NCBI RefSeq assembly: GCF_000230715.2
Contig: NC_019792.1
Span: forward strand, 1,364,001 to 1,428,000
Direction: 5' to 3'
DNA: 64,000 nucleotides
From: Natronobacterium gregoryi SP2
Lineage (GTDB): Archaea > Halobacteriota > Halobacteria > Halobacteriales > Natrialbaceae
The translations under genes were made by a program, and so were the position numbers. Shown piece after piece: positions 32,335 through 40,151 of this stretch. Below the pieces are notes generated by a model, which saw only the letters and a list, made by a program, of their open reading frames with translations, was not told the DNA's origin and did no database searches. Each line of letters opens with the position of its first letter. Positions within the stretch are counted from its first letter, which is position 1.

Positions 32335-33525
32335 TCAAAACACGAACGAGAACGCGGTAAAGCCGACGTAGGAGATGATGACCGATCCGGCCAGCGAGCC
32401 GATCCACGCGAGCACGGTAAACAGCATCTTTCGGCCGCTGACGCCGCCGGAGCCGGAAGCCGCAGCGTAGCCACTCCCGATGATCGCACTGACGATAATT
32501 TCGTTGAACGAGACTGGAATCCCGTAGAGGACAGCTGCCTGTGCGATGATAAACGAGGGAATGAGCGCCGCGATCGATCGCCGTGGACCAAGCGAGGAGT
32601 AGTCCTGTGAAATCGCCTTTATCATCCGTGGTGCGCCGGTCCACGATCCCAGCAAGAGCCCGAAGCCACCGCCGACGAGCAAGGCAAGCAGCGGCAACCC
32701 GACATCACCCGACAGCGGAATCAGCGGACCGATCGCCAGCCCGACCTGGCTCCCGCCCGCCGAGAAGGCGACGAGTCCGCCGAGGACGAGCAAGAAGTGC
32801 CGTTCGCCGTTCTCGAGGCCGTTTCGCAGGTCGTATCCGATCACGAGTGCCCAGAGGGCCGCCATCACCAGCGTCGCGACGACGACACCGACGAGCTCGG
32901 GACCCGGAATCGGACCGCTCACGGCTTGGGCGATCGACGCACCGTCACCCCCTCCGCCACCGAGGACGGCGAACTCGATGTTGGCGACGAGGACGCCGAC
33001 GAACGCGGCAAGCACGACGATCAGGGCCTCCTCGGCGATCGGTTCGGCACGCAGCAAGCGAGCGATCGCGTAGGCGAGGCCGCCGCCGACAAACGGCGTC
33101 AAGATCCACAGCGTCGCGATCTCGGCGTACTTCGCCCAGGCAGGATCGCCACCCATGGCGATGCCAACCCCGATGACTGCGCCCGTCACGGTAAACGCCG
33201 TCGCGATCGGGTAGCCCGCGAAGACACCGATCGCGACCAGCGCAGCAGCGATGATCAGCGCGATCGTCGCCGCCCCAGGCGACAACACGACACCGTCGAT
33301 CAGTTCTGTGCCGACCGCCTCGGAGACGTTCGCTCCCTGCAGGACCGCCCCGGCGAACCCGAGAATACCGACGAGAAATCCGGCCCGCATCACCGAAATA
33401 GCGTTCGCACCGACCGCAGGAGCAAACGGCGTCGACCCGCTCGAGCCAGCCCCGATCGCCCAGGCCATAAAGAGACTCGCAAGGGCGGCGATCAGGAACG
33501 TGGCGATCGTCGCGATTTCGACCAT
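32335..33525 (-). CDS. pit: Low-affinity inorganic phosphate transporter (PiT family)
   Basis: 396 residues, about ten membrane segments. The duplicated PiT signature is visible: AVGANAISVMRAGFLVG near 38-54, and SGVSGRKMLFTVLAWIGSLAGSVIISYV near the C-terminus. PAPISTT-type turns (YPIATAFTVTGAVIG) are present. It takes up phosphate with protons or sodium. The gene has no PhoU partner next to it. The start is an ATG preceded by GC-rich sequence. Confidence 0.88.
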   Translation of the reverse strand: MVEIATIATFLIAALASLFMAWAIGAGSSGSTPFAPAVGANAISVMRAGFLVGILGFAGAVLQGANVSEAVGTELIDGVVLSPGAATIALIIAAALVAIGVFAGYPIATAFTVTGAVIGVGIAMGGDPAWAKYAEIATLWILTPFVGGGLAYAIARLLRAEPIAEEALIVVLAAFVGVLVANIEFAVLGGGGGDGASIAQAVSGPIPGPELVGVVVATLVMAALWALVIGYDLRNGLENGERHFLLVLGGLVAFSAGGSQVGLAIGPLIPLSGDVGLPLLALLVGGGFGLLLGSWTGAPRMIKAISQDYSSLGPRRSIAALIPSFIIAQAAVLYGIPVSFNEIIVSAIIGSGYAAASGSGGVSGRKMLFTVLAWIGSLAGSVIISYVGFTAFSFVF

Positions 33526-33725
33526 CTGTTCGGGCTTTCCAGTGGGGACTACAAGTGTGTGCCGGCCTGCGGTTGCTGGAGAACGTTGGGCCCGGTAGGT
33601 TGAGTAGTGAACTCACCTGGGGTCGAGTAGCGGGCTCGGTTCGACACGGACCGAACGAGAACGGAGGGAGACTAGCAAGATGCGAACGGAGACAATTGCG
33701 CCCTCGTCGCGCGGGCGCGGCCCCC

Positions 33726-33811
33726 TCATACGGATTACTGTAACGATTTACCGGCGCAACCGCCGCCCGGGTCGCGGTTGTGCCGGAAATGACCTACAGT
33801 AAACCGTACCA
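33726..33811. repeat. Family A palindromic element, copy A3
   Basis: 86 bp, almost identical to A2. Its right terminal triplet reads CCA instead of TCA. On the minus strand the usual TGA is therefore TGG (Trp), and the ABC permease frame runs five codons into the element before a TAG in the arm (tail WYGLL). Confidence 0.85.
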
Positions 33812-34660
33812 GTCGAGATCCGCGCGCTGGAACTGCCAGTAGCCGACGAGAACCGGAACGGTCGCCCACGCGAGCAGGACGCCGAGACCGAACATATTCG
33901 GCGCGTGCAGAGCCGTTGTCGTCCCGCCGACGAAGGCGATATCGAGCAGATCGGGAACATAGTATCGCGCCCCGTCGAACGCGTGCAGCGGATTTAACCG
34001 GTTCGCGTACAGGAACCACGTCGGTTCCTCGAGTGTGGCGAACCGACCTGCGAGGGGATCTACGCCCGTCTCGGTCTGTCCAGTCACGACGAGCGAAACG
34101 AGCGAGATGACGAGGGTGTCCCAGAGGACTACACACAGCGCATAGAGCCCGATCAAAATCCCGATCACTCGCGTCTCGCTGGCGAAGGTACTCGAGACGC
34201 CGACTGTCACGCCGAGCCACGCGAACGTGTAGAGGACGAGCACGACGAGGCCGCCGACGATTTCTGTCGGACCGTCCGTCCCGAACTGCGCGACGACGAA
34301 CGCCGAGAGCAGGAGTGCAACGGCGAGGACGACGGCGAGGAGCGTCGCGGCGCGGCCGACGTATTTTCCAGTCACGATATCCCGGCGACGCCCCGGTTGG
34401 CCGAGGAGAAGACGGATTCGACCAGAATCTCGCTCACCGACGATCGCTCGATAGCCGAGGATGATTACGAGCAGCGGGACGAACTCCGCGAACGTGTCGA
34501 ACGTCGACAGAAAGGGGTACGTCGTTCCCGCGAGCAGGTCGCCGTAGAGCCACAGCCGCGTGATGACGAAGAGGCCGAGAACGGCGGTTACGATCCAAAG
34601 TGCCCGCGACCGGACCGCGCCGGTAACCTCCGCGCGGGCGATTTGCAGCGTCGCACTCAC
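33794..34660 (-). CDS. ABC-2 type transporter permease
   Basis: 288 residues, six membrane segments. The arrangement (IARAEVTGAVRSRALWIVTAVLGLF; LVIILGYRAIVGERDSGRIRLLLGQPGRRRDIVTGKYVGRAA) is typical of ABC-2/NosY-like permeases. The GTG start overlaps the ATPase stop (GTGA). The last five residues WYGLL come from repeat A3 because that element has TGG where others have TGA. The related fragment at 36706-36966 ends QRVDLE at the equivalent point with a normal TGA. With the ATPase it forms an exporter or immunity-type pump. Confidence 0.85.
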   Translation of the reverse strand: MSATLQIARAEVTGAVRSRALWIVTAVLGLFVITRLWLYGDLLAGTTYPFLSTFDTFAEFVPLLVIILGYRAIVGERDSGRIRLLLGQPGRRRDIVTGKYVGRAATLLAVVLAVALLLSAFVVAQFGTDGPTEIVGGLVVLVLYTFAWLGVTVGVSSTFASETRVIGILIGLYALCVVLWDTLVISLVSLVVTGQTETGVDPLAGRFATLEEPTWFLYANRLNPLHAFDGARYYVPDLLDIAFVGGTTTALHAPNMFGLGVLLAWATVPVLVGYWQFQRADLDWYGLL

Positions 34661-35634
34661 GCACTCTCACCGCCCGGTGTCTCGATTGGCTCGGCATCCT
34701 CAGTCGAGTCAGCCGAGGCAGTCGTGAGTTCGGCGAACAGGTCCTCGAGAGAGGCCTGTTCGACGTCGATGTCGACGACGGATGTGCCGGTGTCCTCGAC
34801 GCGACTGATGGCCGCCGACTTCACGCCGGGATCGGCGCACTCGATCCGAAGCGTGGCGCCGGTTCGCTCGACGTCCGTCACGTCGGGGAGTTTCAACAGT
34901 CCGTGATCGTCGTGGGGGTTGGGTCCGGGGCCGGGGTCGGCGCCGAGCGTGAGCACGAGCACCGATCGCGAGTCCAGAGAGTCCCGCAGGTTCTCGACCG
35001 TACTGACCGCGAGCAACTCGCCGTCGTCGAGGACGCATACGCGATCGCAGATCGCCTCTACCTGCTCGAGTGCGTGACTCGAAAAGAAAATCGTCGCGCC
35101 GCGGTCGGCTTCCTCGCGAAGCAGAGTTCGAATCTCTTGCATCCCGTTCGGGTCGATTCCGGGCGACGGTTCGTCGAGGATCAGCACGTCGGGCTCGCCG
35201 ACGAGTGTCATCCCGAGTGCGAGCCGTTGGGCCATTCCCTTCGAGTAGTCGCCAGCGCGCTGATCCGCGGTGTCGGCGAGTCCGACCCGCTCGAGGATCT
35301 CGTCCGGGTCGTCCGCGGCATCGTTCATCTCGATGGCAAACGCGACGTGTTCGCGTCCGGTCAGTCGATCGTAGAGGCTGTACTCGTCGGGAAGAATCCC
35401 GATTCGCTCGCGAACTGCACGCGGGTTCTTCTGGGGGTCGTCGTCGAGAATCGATGCACGCCCCGCTGTCGGCCGGATGAAGTCGAGCAGCACGTCGATC
35501 GTCGTCGACTTACCGGCCCCGTTCGGCCCGAGAAAGCCGACTATTTCGCCGCGTTCGACGGTCAGGTTCACGTCAGAGATCGCCTCGAGGCCACCGTATC
35601 GTTTCGTGAGACCCCTCGTCTCTATCGCATCCAT
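34657..35634 (-). CDS. ABC transporter ATP-binding protein
   Basis: 325 residues. Walker A GPNGAGKST near 37-45, signature YSKGMAQRLALGM near 130, Walker B VLILDEPSPGID near 153-163 and the H-loop in SSHALEQ near 195. A C-terminal domain of about 100 residues, common in CcmA-like exporters, follows. It supplies energy to the adjacent permease, whose gene overlaps its end. Upstream, an IS1595-type element starts about 25 bases before the ATG and may have displaced the original promoter. Confidence 0.9.
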   Translation of the reverse strand: MDAIETRGLTKRYGGLEAISDVNLTVERGEIVGFLGPNGAGKSTTIDVLLDFIRPTAGRASILDDDPQKNPRAVRERIGILPDEYSLYDRLTGREHVAFAIEMNDAADDPDEILERVGLADTADQRAGDYSKGMAQRLALGMTLVGEPDVLILDEPSPGIDPNGMQEIRTLLREEADRGATIFFSSHALEQVEAICDRVCVLDDGELLAVSTVENLRDSLDSRSVLVLTLGADPGPGPNPHDDHGLLKLPDVTDVERTGATLRIECADPGVKSAAISRVEDTGTSVVDIDVEQASLEDLFAELTTASADSTEDAEPIETPGGESA

Positions 35635-35730
35635 TCGTTCTCAACTATCACCAACACATGTTGAATCAACGCTCTTCTGTAGGAGATTGTTGATACTGCT
35701 CAGCTGTCGCTGTAGAATCGAAGAGAGCAA

Positions 35731-35752
35731 GGACACCGCGTTAGCGGTGTCC
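35731..35752 (+). promoter_or_regulatory. Hairpin just before the transposase start
   Basis: Perfect 9-bp stem GGACACCGC / GCGGTGTCC with loop GTTA, ending eight bases before the transposase ATG. It could block the ribosome on read-through transcripts, a common way ISs avoid activation by outside promoters. This function is inferred. Confidence 0.5.
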
Positions 35753-35759
35753 GTTAGGC

Positions 35760-36644
35760 ATGATCCCGCTAGATGTGTTTGGGTCGGAATCGGTCGCAGC
35801 GGACCTGTTAGAGCAGGTTCGCTGGCGTAACGGTGTTACTTGCCCTCGCTGCCGTTCTGACCTGACGGTCAAGAACGGCAGCTATGGGCACTTTCAGCGC
35901 TATCTCTGTAAGAATTGCGACCGCACGTTCAACGACAAGACCGGCACAATCTTCGCCCATTCGAAAGTCGCACTCAGAAAGTGGCTGTTCTCGATTTACG
36001 CGTTTCTCCGGTTTAACACGAGTCTTCGTCAACTTCAGATAGAGATCGATGTCCAGTACAAAACGATCTATCAGCGCGTCGAGCGCTTCACGAAGGCGCT
36101 TGATGCACCTTCGCTTGACCTTGTCGGACCGGTCGAAATCGATGAAGTCTACGTTTCTGCAGGGCTGAAAGGCCGCGAGCGCGACCAAGAGTCGCGCTCG
36201 CGTGGCCTGTCCACGCGTGGGCGAGGAACGTACGAGCAGGACAAACCGCCGGTGTTTACGATCGTCGATCGTGGCACCGGCGACCGATACGTGATCCCAG
36301 CGAAATCAGCCGACGAATCGACGATTCGGCTCCTTCTCGAAAACCGTCAGAAGGAGCCACTGACCGTCTATACTGACGGATTTCGTGCCTACGATCCACT
36401 GGCCGAGGACGACGCATTCGACCGCGAATACGTCGTCCACGGCGACGGCGAATACGCCAACGAAAACGTACACGTCAACACCTGCGAGAGCCACGGATCG
36501 CTGCTGCGACCGTGGCTCTCGCCTCATCGAGGCATCTCAAAAGACAAGCTCACACAGTATCTCCGAGCGTTCCAACTTCGACGAAAGCTACTGCGGAAAC
36601 CAGGGAGAGAAGCGCTCAAACACGCTATCAAAGCGACGCTATGA
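35760..36644 (+). CDS. IS1595-family transposase
   Basis: 294 residues. An N-terminal zinc ribbon (CPRCRSDLTVKNGSYGHFQRYLCKNCDRTFND) is followed by an HTH-like part and the ISXO2-like DDE domain: VGPVEIDEVYVSAG, VYTDGFRAYDP, and then the HVNTCESHGSLLRPWLSPHRGISKDKLTQYL region, with the N-terminal part of motif CESHGS typical of the family. A long hairpin (36171-36206) lies within the coding sequence for GRERDQESRSRGL. The gene is complete. Confidence 0.88.
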   Translation: MIPLDVFGSESVAADLLEQVRWRNGVTCPRCRSDLTVKNGSYGHFQRYLCKNCDRTFNDKTGTIFAHSKVALRKWLFSIYAFLRFNTSLRQLQIEIDVQYKTIYQRVERFTKALDAPSLDLVGPVEIDEVYVSAGLKGRERDQESRSRGLSTRGRGTYEQDKPPVFTIVDRGTGDRYVIPAKSADESTIRLLLENRQKEPLTVYTDGFRAYDPLAEDDAFDREYVVHGDGEYANENVHVNTCESHGSLLRPWLSPHRGISKDKLTQYLRAFQLRRKLLRKPGREALKHAIKATL

Positions 36645-36705
36645 GATCAACAAAGTGCTACACAAGAGCGTGAATCAAAATCATTTGGGTCACGAACGGT
36701 TGGAC

Positions 36706-36966
36706 TCATTCGAGATCCACACGCTGGAACCACCAGGAACCGACGAGCAGCGGCAGCGCCAGCCACGCGAGCAACACGCCGACACCGAACAGATTCGGGC
36801 CGTGTGGCACAGCGACTGAGCTGCCGGAGACAGCCGCCTGAAGCACCTCGTAGCTGTAAAACACGGTTCCCGTAAACGCCTCCGCAGGTCCAAGTCGAAA
36901 CGCGTACAGGAACCACGTCGCTCCCTCGGCGTACGTCACGACGGCCGGATCGGCAAACTCGAGAGC
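36706..36966 (-). pseudogene. ABC-2 permease C-terminal remnant
   Basis: The minus strand reads ALEFADPAVVTYAEGATWFLYAFRLGPAEAF and ends PNLFGVGVLLAWLALPLLVGSWWFQRVDLE. It aligns with the C-terminus of the intact permease at 33794-34660 (APNMFGLGVLLAWATVPVLVGYWQFQRADLD). About 85 residues survive; the rest is missing, and the upstream sequence belongs to another ORF on the other strand. A second exporter was probably lost here, perhaps through IS-driven rearrangement. Confidence 0.75.
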
Positions 36967-36972
36967 GACGCC

Positions 36973-37401
36973 TTGCTCGCAGAAGCCACCCTCGACGTCC
37001 TTCCGGATTTCGATGCGACGGACGACGCCGACGGACAAATTTACGACCTCGCCGAGGGAGGGTCACGAGAAGTGTCGTTCACCACGGCGACGCCTCGTGG
37101 CCGACTGCAAGTCACCTACAGCGAGAGTTCTGCACCGTTCGCCGCGCTGTTCCCCGAAGACGGCAGCAACGTACTCATGTACGTGCACTCGGACGGCGAC
37201 AGCTACGAGCAGGTGGAGATGTCGATTGGGGCAACAGACCACGACGAACAACCGCCAACGGCGGACGACTGTGATAACTGCGGTGGCTGTGACTGCGTCG
37301 GAGACTGGTGTCTCGACGGAGCAGTACCACGGACGCACAAAAACACCTGTGCAACCTGTGACAACGCAGAGTGTATCATCACGACGACCTGCGCCTGCTA
37401 A
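36973..37401 (+). CDS. Truncated ORF with cysteine-rich C-terminus
   Basis: 142 residues from a TTG at 36973; no good start is seen, so the N-terminus is probably lost. After a beta-rich part (GSREVSFTTATPRGRLQVTYSE...SNVLMYVHSDGDSYEQVEM) comes a tail with ten Cys in 43 residues: DDCDNCGGCDCVGDWC, then NTCATCDNAECIITTTCAC. Such a tail could bind metal, or be a disulfide-rich secreted peptide such as a halocin-like precursor. The flanking ABC-2 exporter genes fit the latter, but there is no direct match. Unknown family. Confidence 0.5.
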   Translation: MLAEATLDVLPDFDATDDADGQIYDLAEGGSREVSFTTATPRGRLQVTYSESSAPFAALFPEDGSNVLMYVHSDGDSYEQVEMSIGATDHDEQPPTADDCDNCGGCDCVGDWCLDGAVPRTHKNTCATCDNAECIITTTCAC

Positions 37402-37481
37402 CGAGCGGACACGGTCATTTCACCACAAGACACTAACTAATATTTCTGCTCTCAAAATCCGCAGCGACGGAACTCGAGACG

Positions 37482-38210
37482 CTAGTTCGTCGTCGACTTC
37501 GGCTCGTCGTCTTCCGGCTCCGGCGGCGGCTCGACCCCCTCGATCGCTTCCGCCGCATCGGTGTCTTTCTCGACTTCGACGTGCCAGCGATCGATCTCGT
37601 CTTCGAGTTCCGACAGTCGGTCCGAGACCTCGTCTTTCAGGTCGTCGTCGTTGACGTTGACCTCGAAGACGAACCGCTCGGCGTCGTCGTTCCCCCGGGC
37701 CGACTGCTGGACGTTCGCGCTGATGAGCGCGTTGTCGAAGTAGTACGGCGCGAGCTGGGTCATCACGTTCTGATAGACCGTGTCCTCGACTCGACGGAGT
37801 GCCTTGCGACTGGCCGAGTCGGCTGCGCGTGCGACGTAATCGATCGATTCTCGCCAGTTGTCGACTGCAGCCTCGGCGTCGTCGTCCTCGAGTTGTTCGT
37901 ACGACTCCGAGAGCTTCTCACCGGCAGTTTTGATGTCTTCGTCGGGCTCTTTCCCGACTTGCTCGCCTTTCCCTTCCTCGACGCTTGCCTGGTCGGCCGT
38001 CTTCTCGCTGACGTCGGCATCCAAGGTCTCGTGAGCCTTGGGCCGCCACTCCTCCCACTCTTCGAAAGCGTCGGTGAGGCCGTCGTCGGCGTCGGAGTCG
38101 TCGCTCGAGCCGACGCCAGCGTCCCGCAGCGCACGTGAGATGCGTTCGCCGTGTTCGACGACATCGCCCCAGTCACCGCGAATTTTGAACCCCGAGATAC
38201 TCTCTTCCAT
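37482..38210 (-). CDS. DUF5828-like haloarchaeal protein
   Basis: 242 residues, acidic, starting MEESISGFKIRGDWGDVVEHGERI. The middle is low-complexity and helical, and a conserved part ends with RWHVEVEKDTDAAEAIEG. From memory this matches the haloarchaeal family DUF5828. No membrane segment or catalytic motif. Function unknown; cytoplasmic. It is divergent from upp. Confidence 0.7.
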   Translation of the reverse strand: MEESISGFKIRGDWGDVVEHGERISRALRDAGVGSSDDSDADDGLTDAFEEWEEWRPKAHETLDADVSEKTADQASVEEGKGEQVGKEPDEDIKTAGEKLSESYEQLEDDDAEAAVDNWRESIDYVARAADSASRKALRRVEDTVYQNVMTQLAPYYFDNALISANVQQSARGNDDAERFVFEVNVNDDDLKDEVSDRLSELEDEIDRWHVEVEKDTDAAEAIEGVEPPPEPEDDEPKSTTN

Positions 38211-38360
38211 TCGACTGGCCCGGTAGTATGGCGTGGACCGTCATAAACTTCTCCGCCGCGGCACGGTCGGCGTCGGACCACCATCGAAACTCGTGACCAC
38301 ACCACGCACGCTCGCGCCAGATCCGATACCGTCAACTATCCGGCGCGAGCCAGTACACGT

Positions 38361-39038
38361 ATGACGATCGAAGATCGGGACGACGCGTATCTCGTCACGC
38401 ACGCACTGGCGAAACACACACTTTCACAGCTCAGAGACGTCGAAACCGAGCAGGTCAGCTTCCGCAAAGGCCTGGTGAAACTCGGCCGCATCTGTGGCTA
38501 CGAGATCATCGACGGCCGCATGGAAACCGAGTACGTCGAACTCGAGACGCCCCTCGAGACGACGATGGGCGAGCAGGTTCGTGGGCTCGACGATGTCGTC
38601 ATCATCAACGTCTTGCGCGCGGCGACGCCGTTCGTCGAGGGACTGCTGAAGGCGTTCCCTCGCGCGCGACAGGGAGTTATCAGCGCGAGCCGCGACGAGG
38701 AAGCTGGCCGCGAGGACGACGGCTCGTTCCCGATCAGCGTCGACTACGTCAAACTGCCCGAGATCACCGAGGACGACACCGTCATCGTCGCCGATCCGAT
38801 GCTCGCAACCGGTTCCACGATGTGTGCAGTTCTGGATCACATCACCGAGAACTCGGTCGAACCGGAGAACCTGATCGTCCTCTCGGCTGTTTCGGCACCG
38901 GACGGCCTGCTTCGCGTCGACGACGAGTTCCCCGAGGCCGACCTGCTGACGGTCTCGATCGACGACAAACTCGACGACGACGGCTTCATCGTGCCCGGCC
39001 TCGGCGACGCCGGCGACCGGGCGTTCCGGACGACATAA
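38361..39038 (+). CDS. upp: Uracil phosphoribosyltransferase
   Basis: 225 residues with the PRPP-binding motif [14 protein letters not shown] near 144-158, the [26 protein letters not shown] segment and the uracil loop near the end ([16 protein letters not shown]). It salvages uracil to UMP with PRPP. The length is normal. The ATG lies about 20 bases after a GC-poor CAACTATCC patch that may be promoter. Monocistronic. Confidence 0.94.
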   Translation: MTIEDRDDAYLVTHALAKHTLSQLRDVETEQVSFRKGLVKLGRICGYEIIDGRMETEYVELETPLETTMGEQVRGLDDVVIINVLRAATPFVEGLLKAFPRARQGVISASRDEEAGREDDGSFPISVDYVKLPEITEDDTVIVADPMLATGSTMCAVLDHITENSVEPENLIVLSAVSAPDGLLRVDDEFPEADLLTVSIDDKLDDDGFIVPGLGDAGDRAFRTT

Positions 39039-39107
39039 CGTTCGGTCGCCGCCGAGTGTTTGCTGACATCCCACCTCGAGACGGTCGTCGAGATCGCAGT
39101 CTGGCAA

Positions 39108-39308
39108 CTACTCGGCCCCGCAGGTATCGATTCCCAACAGAGCGTTGGCCGGACACCGCTGGATGACGGCCGTCGCGAAGAGGTCGCTCCCGACGACGAA
39201 CGCGAGAGTTCCGAGGGGACGATCCCGGTTGCGGTAGCCGAACGACAACAGGGACAGTCCACTGATGATCCGGAGCAGGCGGTCGGTTCCGCCGACGTTT
39301 CGGTCCAT
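39108..39308 (-). CDS. Small DUF2892-type membrane protein
   Basis: 66 residues from ATG 39308: MDRNVGGTDRLLRIISGLSLLSFGYRN and then TLAFVVGSDLFATAVIQRCPANALLGIDTCGAE. The NVGGTDR start and CP.NALLGI.TC end are characteristic of DUF2892 (YgaP transmembrane-like) proteins. Two short hydrophobic segments. Often linked to rhodanese or sulfur metabolism in other organisms; no such neighbour here. Confidence 0.8.
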   Translation of the reverse strand: MDRNVGGTDRLLRIISGLSLLSFGYRNRDRPLGTLAFVVGSDLFATAVIQRCPANALLGIDTCGAE

Positions 39309-39435
39309 GCTCGTGCTAGGGGTATGGAGCCCGTAGCTCTGTCCCTTGCAACCCCCTTGTTTCCGGTCGAGAACGGACTGTGACCACTGTGTCCCGACGG
39401 CCAGACGAAATACGGCGGGATGGAACGGACGCCTC

Positions 39436-39520
39436 TCATACGGATTGCTGTAACTATTTATCGCCGATCGCCAGAACAGGATCGACGATCGCCGGTAATT
39501 GAATACAGCAAACCGTATGA
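39436..39520. repeat. Family A palindromic element, copy A4 (variant core)
   Basis: 85 bp. Outer ends TCATACGGATTGCTGTAA and ATACAGCAAACCGTATGA are typical, but the core uses GATCG-rich arms (CGCCGATCGCC / CGACGATCGCCGG) instead of the CCGGCGC arms. This shows core divergence within conserved ends. Confidence 0.8.
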
Positions 39521-39622
39521 AGGCACGACGGTGATCCGTCGGAAATCTCCCACTGGATATCTGACCGGTCTGGGTGTACCAAATCAGAAAAGACTTATTG
39601 GTTTGTTTACTCGACTGAATCG

Positions 39623-40039
39623 ATGTCGAGCACACGCCGCTTGTTCCTCGGAACCGCGACAACCTCCGGAGCGATCCTCACAGCCGGCTGTCTGGCCCTC
39701 CTGGACGTCGAAGGTGAAGAGCCAAAGTACATCAGTCTCAGCAATCGGCACGAAGATCCCGTCACGATCGACCTCACGATCACCGACGCCGTTACCGGAG
39801 ACGTCGTCTACGACGAGACGTTGGACTTCGATGGCTTTGCTGGCGCAGACGAGGACGGATCACCGCCGAGAAAACAACCTGATCTCGGCATCGGGGAGGG
39901 GTTCGAGGCAACCGTAACCGCTGCCACCGATCAGGACAGCGACGAACTCACCGACGACATTGGCCCAAGTGCTGGCTCCTGGATCAACGTCTTACACGGG
40001 TCCGACGCCGAACTCAGCATCTCGAGGGACATCGTCTAG
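39623..40039 (+). CDS. Tat-dependent lipoprotein of unknown function
   Basis: 138 residues with SSTRRLFLGTATTSGAILTAGC: twin-Arg, hydrophobic stretch and lipobox TAGC with Cys at residue 23. It should be exported folded by Tat and lipid-anchored outside the membrane. The mature part is a small beta-sandwich (ISLSNRHEDPVTIDLTITDAVTGDVVYDETL) like halocyanin-size proteins, without copper ligands. A TATA-like GACTTATTGG lies about 31 bases before the ATG. Confidence 0.75.
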   Translation: MSSTRRLFLGTATTSGAILTAGCLALLDVEGEEPKYISLSNRHEDPVTIDLTITDAVTGDVVYDETLDFDGFAGADEDGSPPRKQPDLGIGEGFEATVTAATDQDSDELTDDIGPSAGSWINVLHGSDAELSISRDIV

Positions 40040-40151
40040 TTACCTGGCTGTACACTCTTCGCTATTTCGGGAACCACGAGCTTTCAGCTAGCTATCCGGG
40101 GTTGCATCGGGAAAAGAGCAGGAGGGAATGGACTCGAGGGCCCGACCTCAC

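Larger units (their letters stand above)
35661..36680 (+). mobile_element. IS1595-type insertion sequence
   Basis: Ends carry similar inverted repeats: the left TTGAATCAACGCTCTTCTGTAG and the reverse complement of the right TTGATTCACGCTCTTGTGTAG, each followed by a match around TTGTTGAT. One transposase gene fills the interior. No target duplication could be fixed, so the ends are approximate. The element lies between an ABC-2 operon and a remnant of a related permease. Confidence 0.7.
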
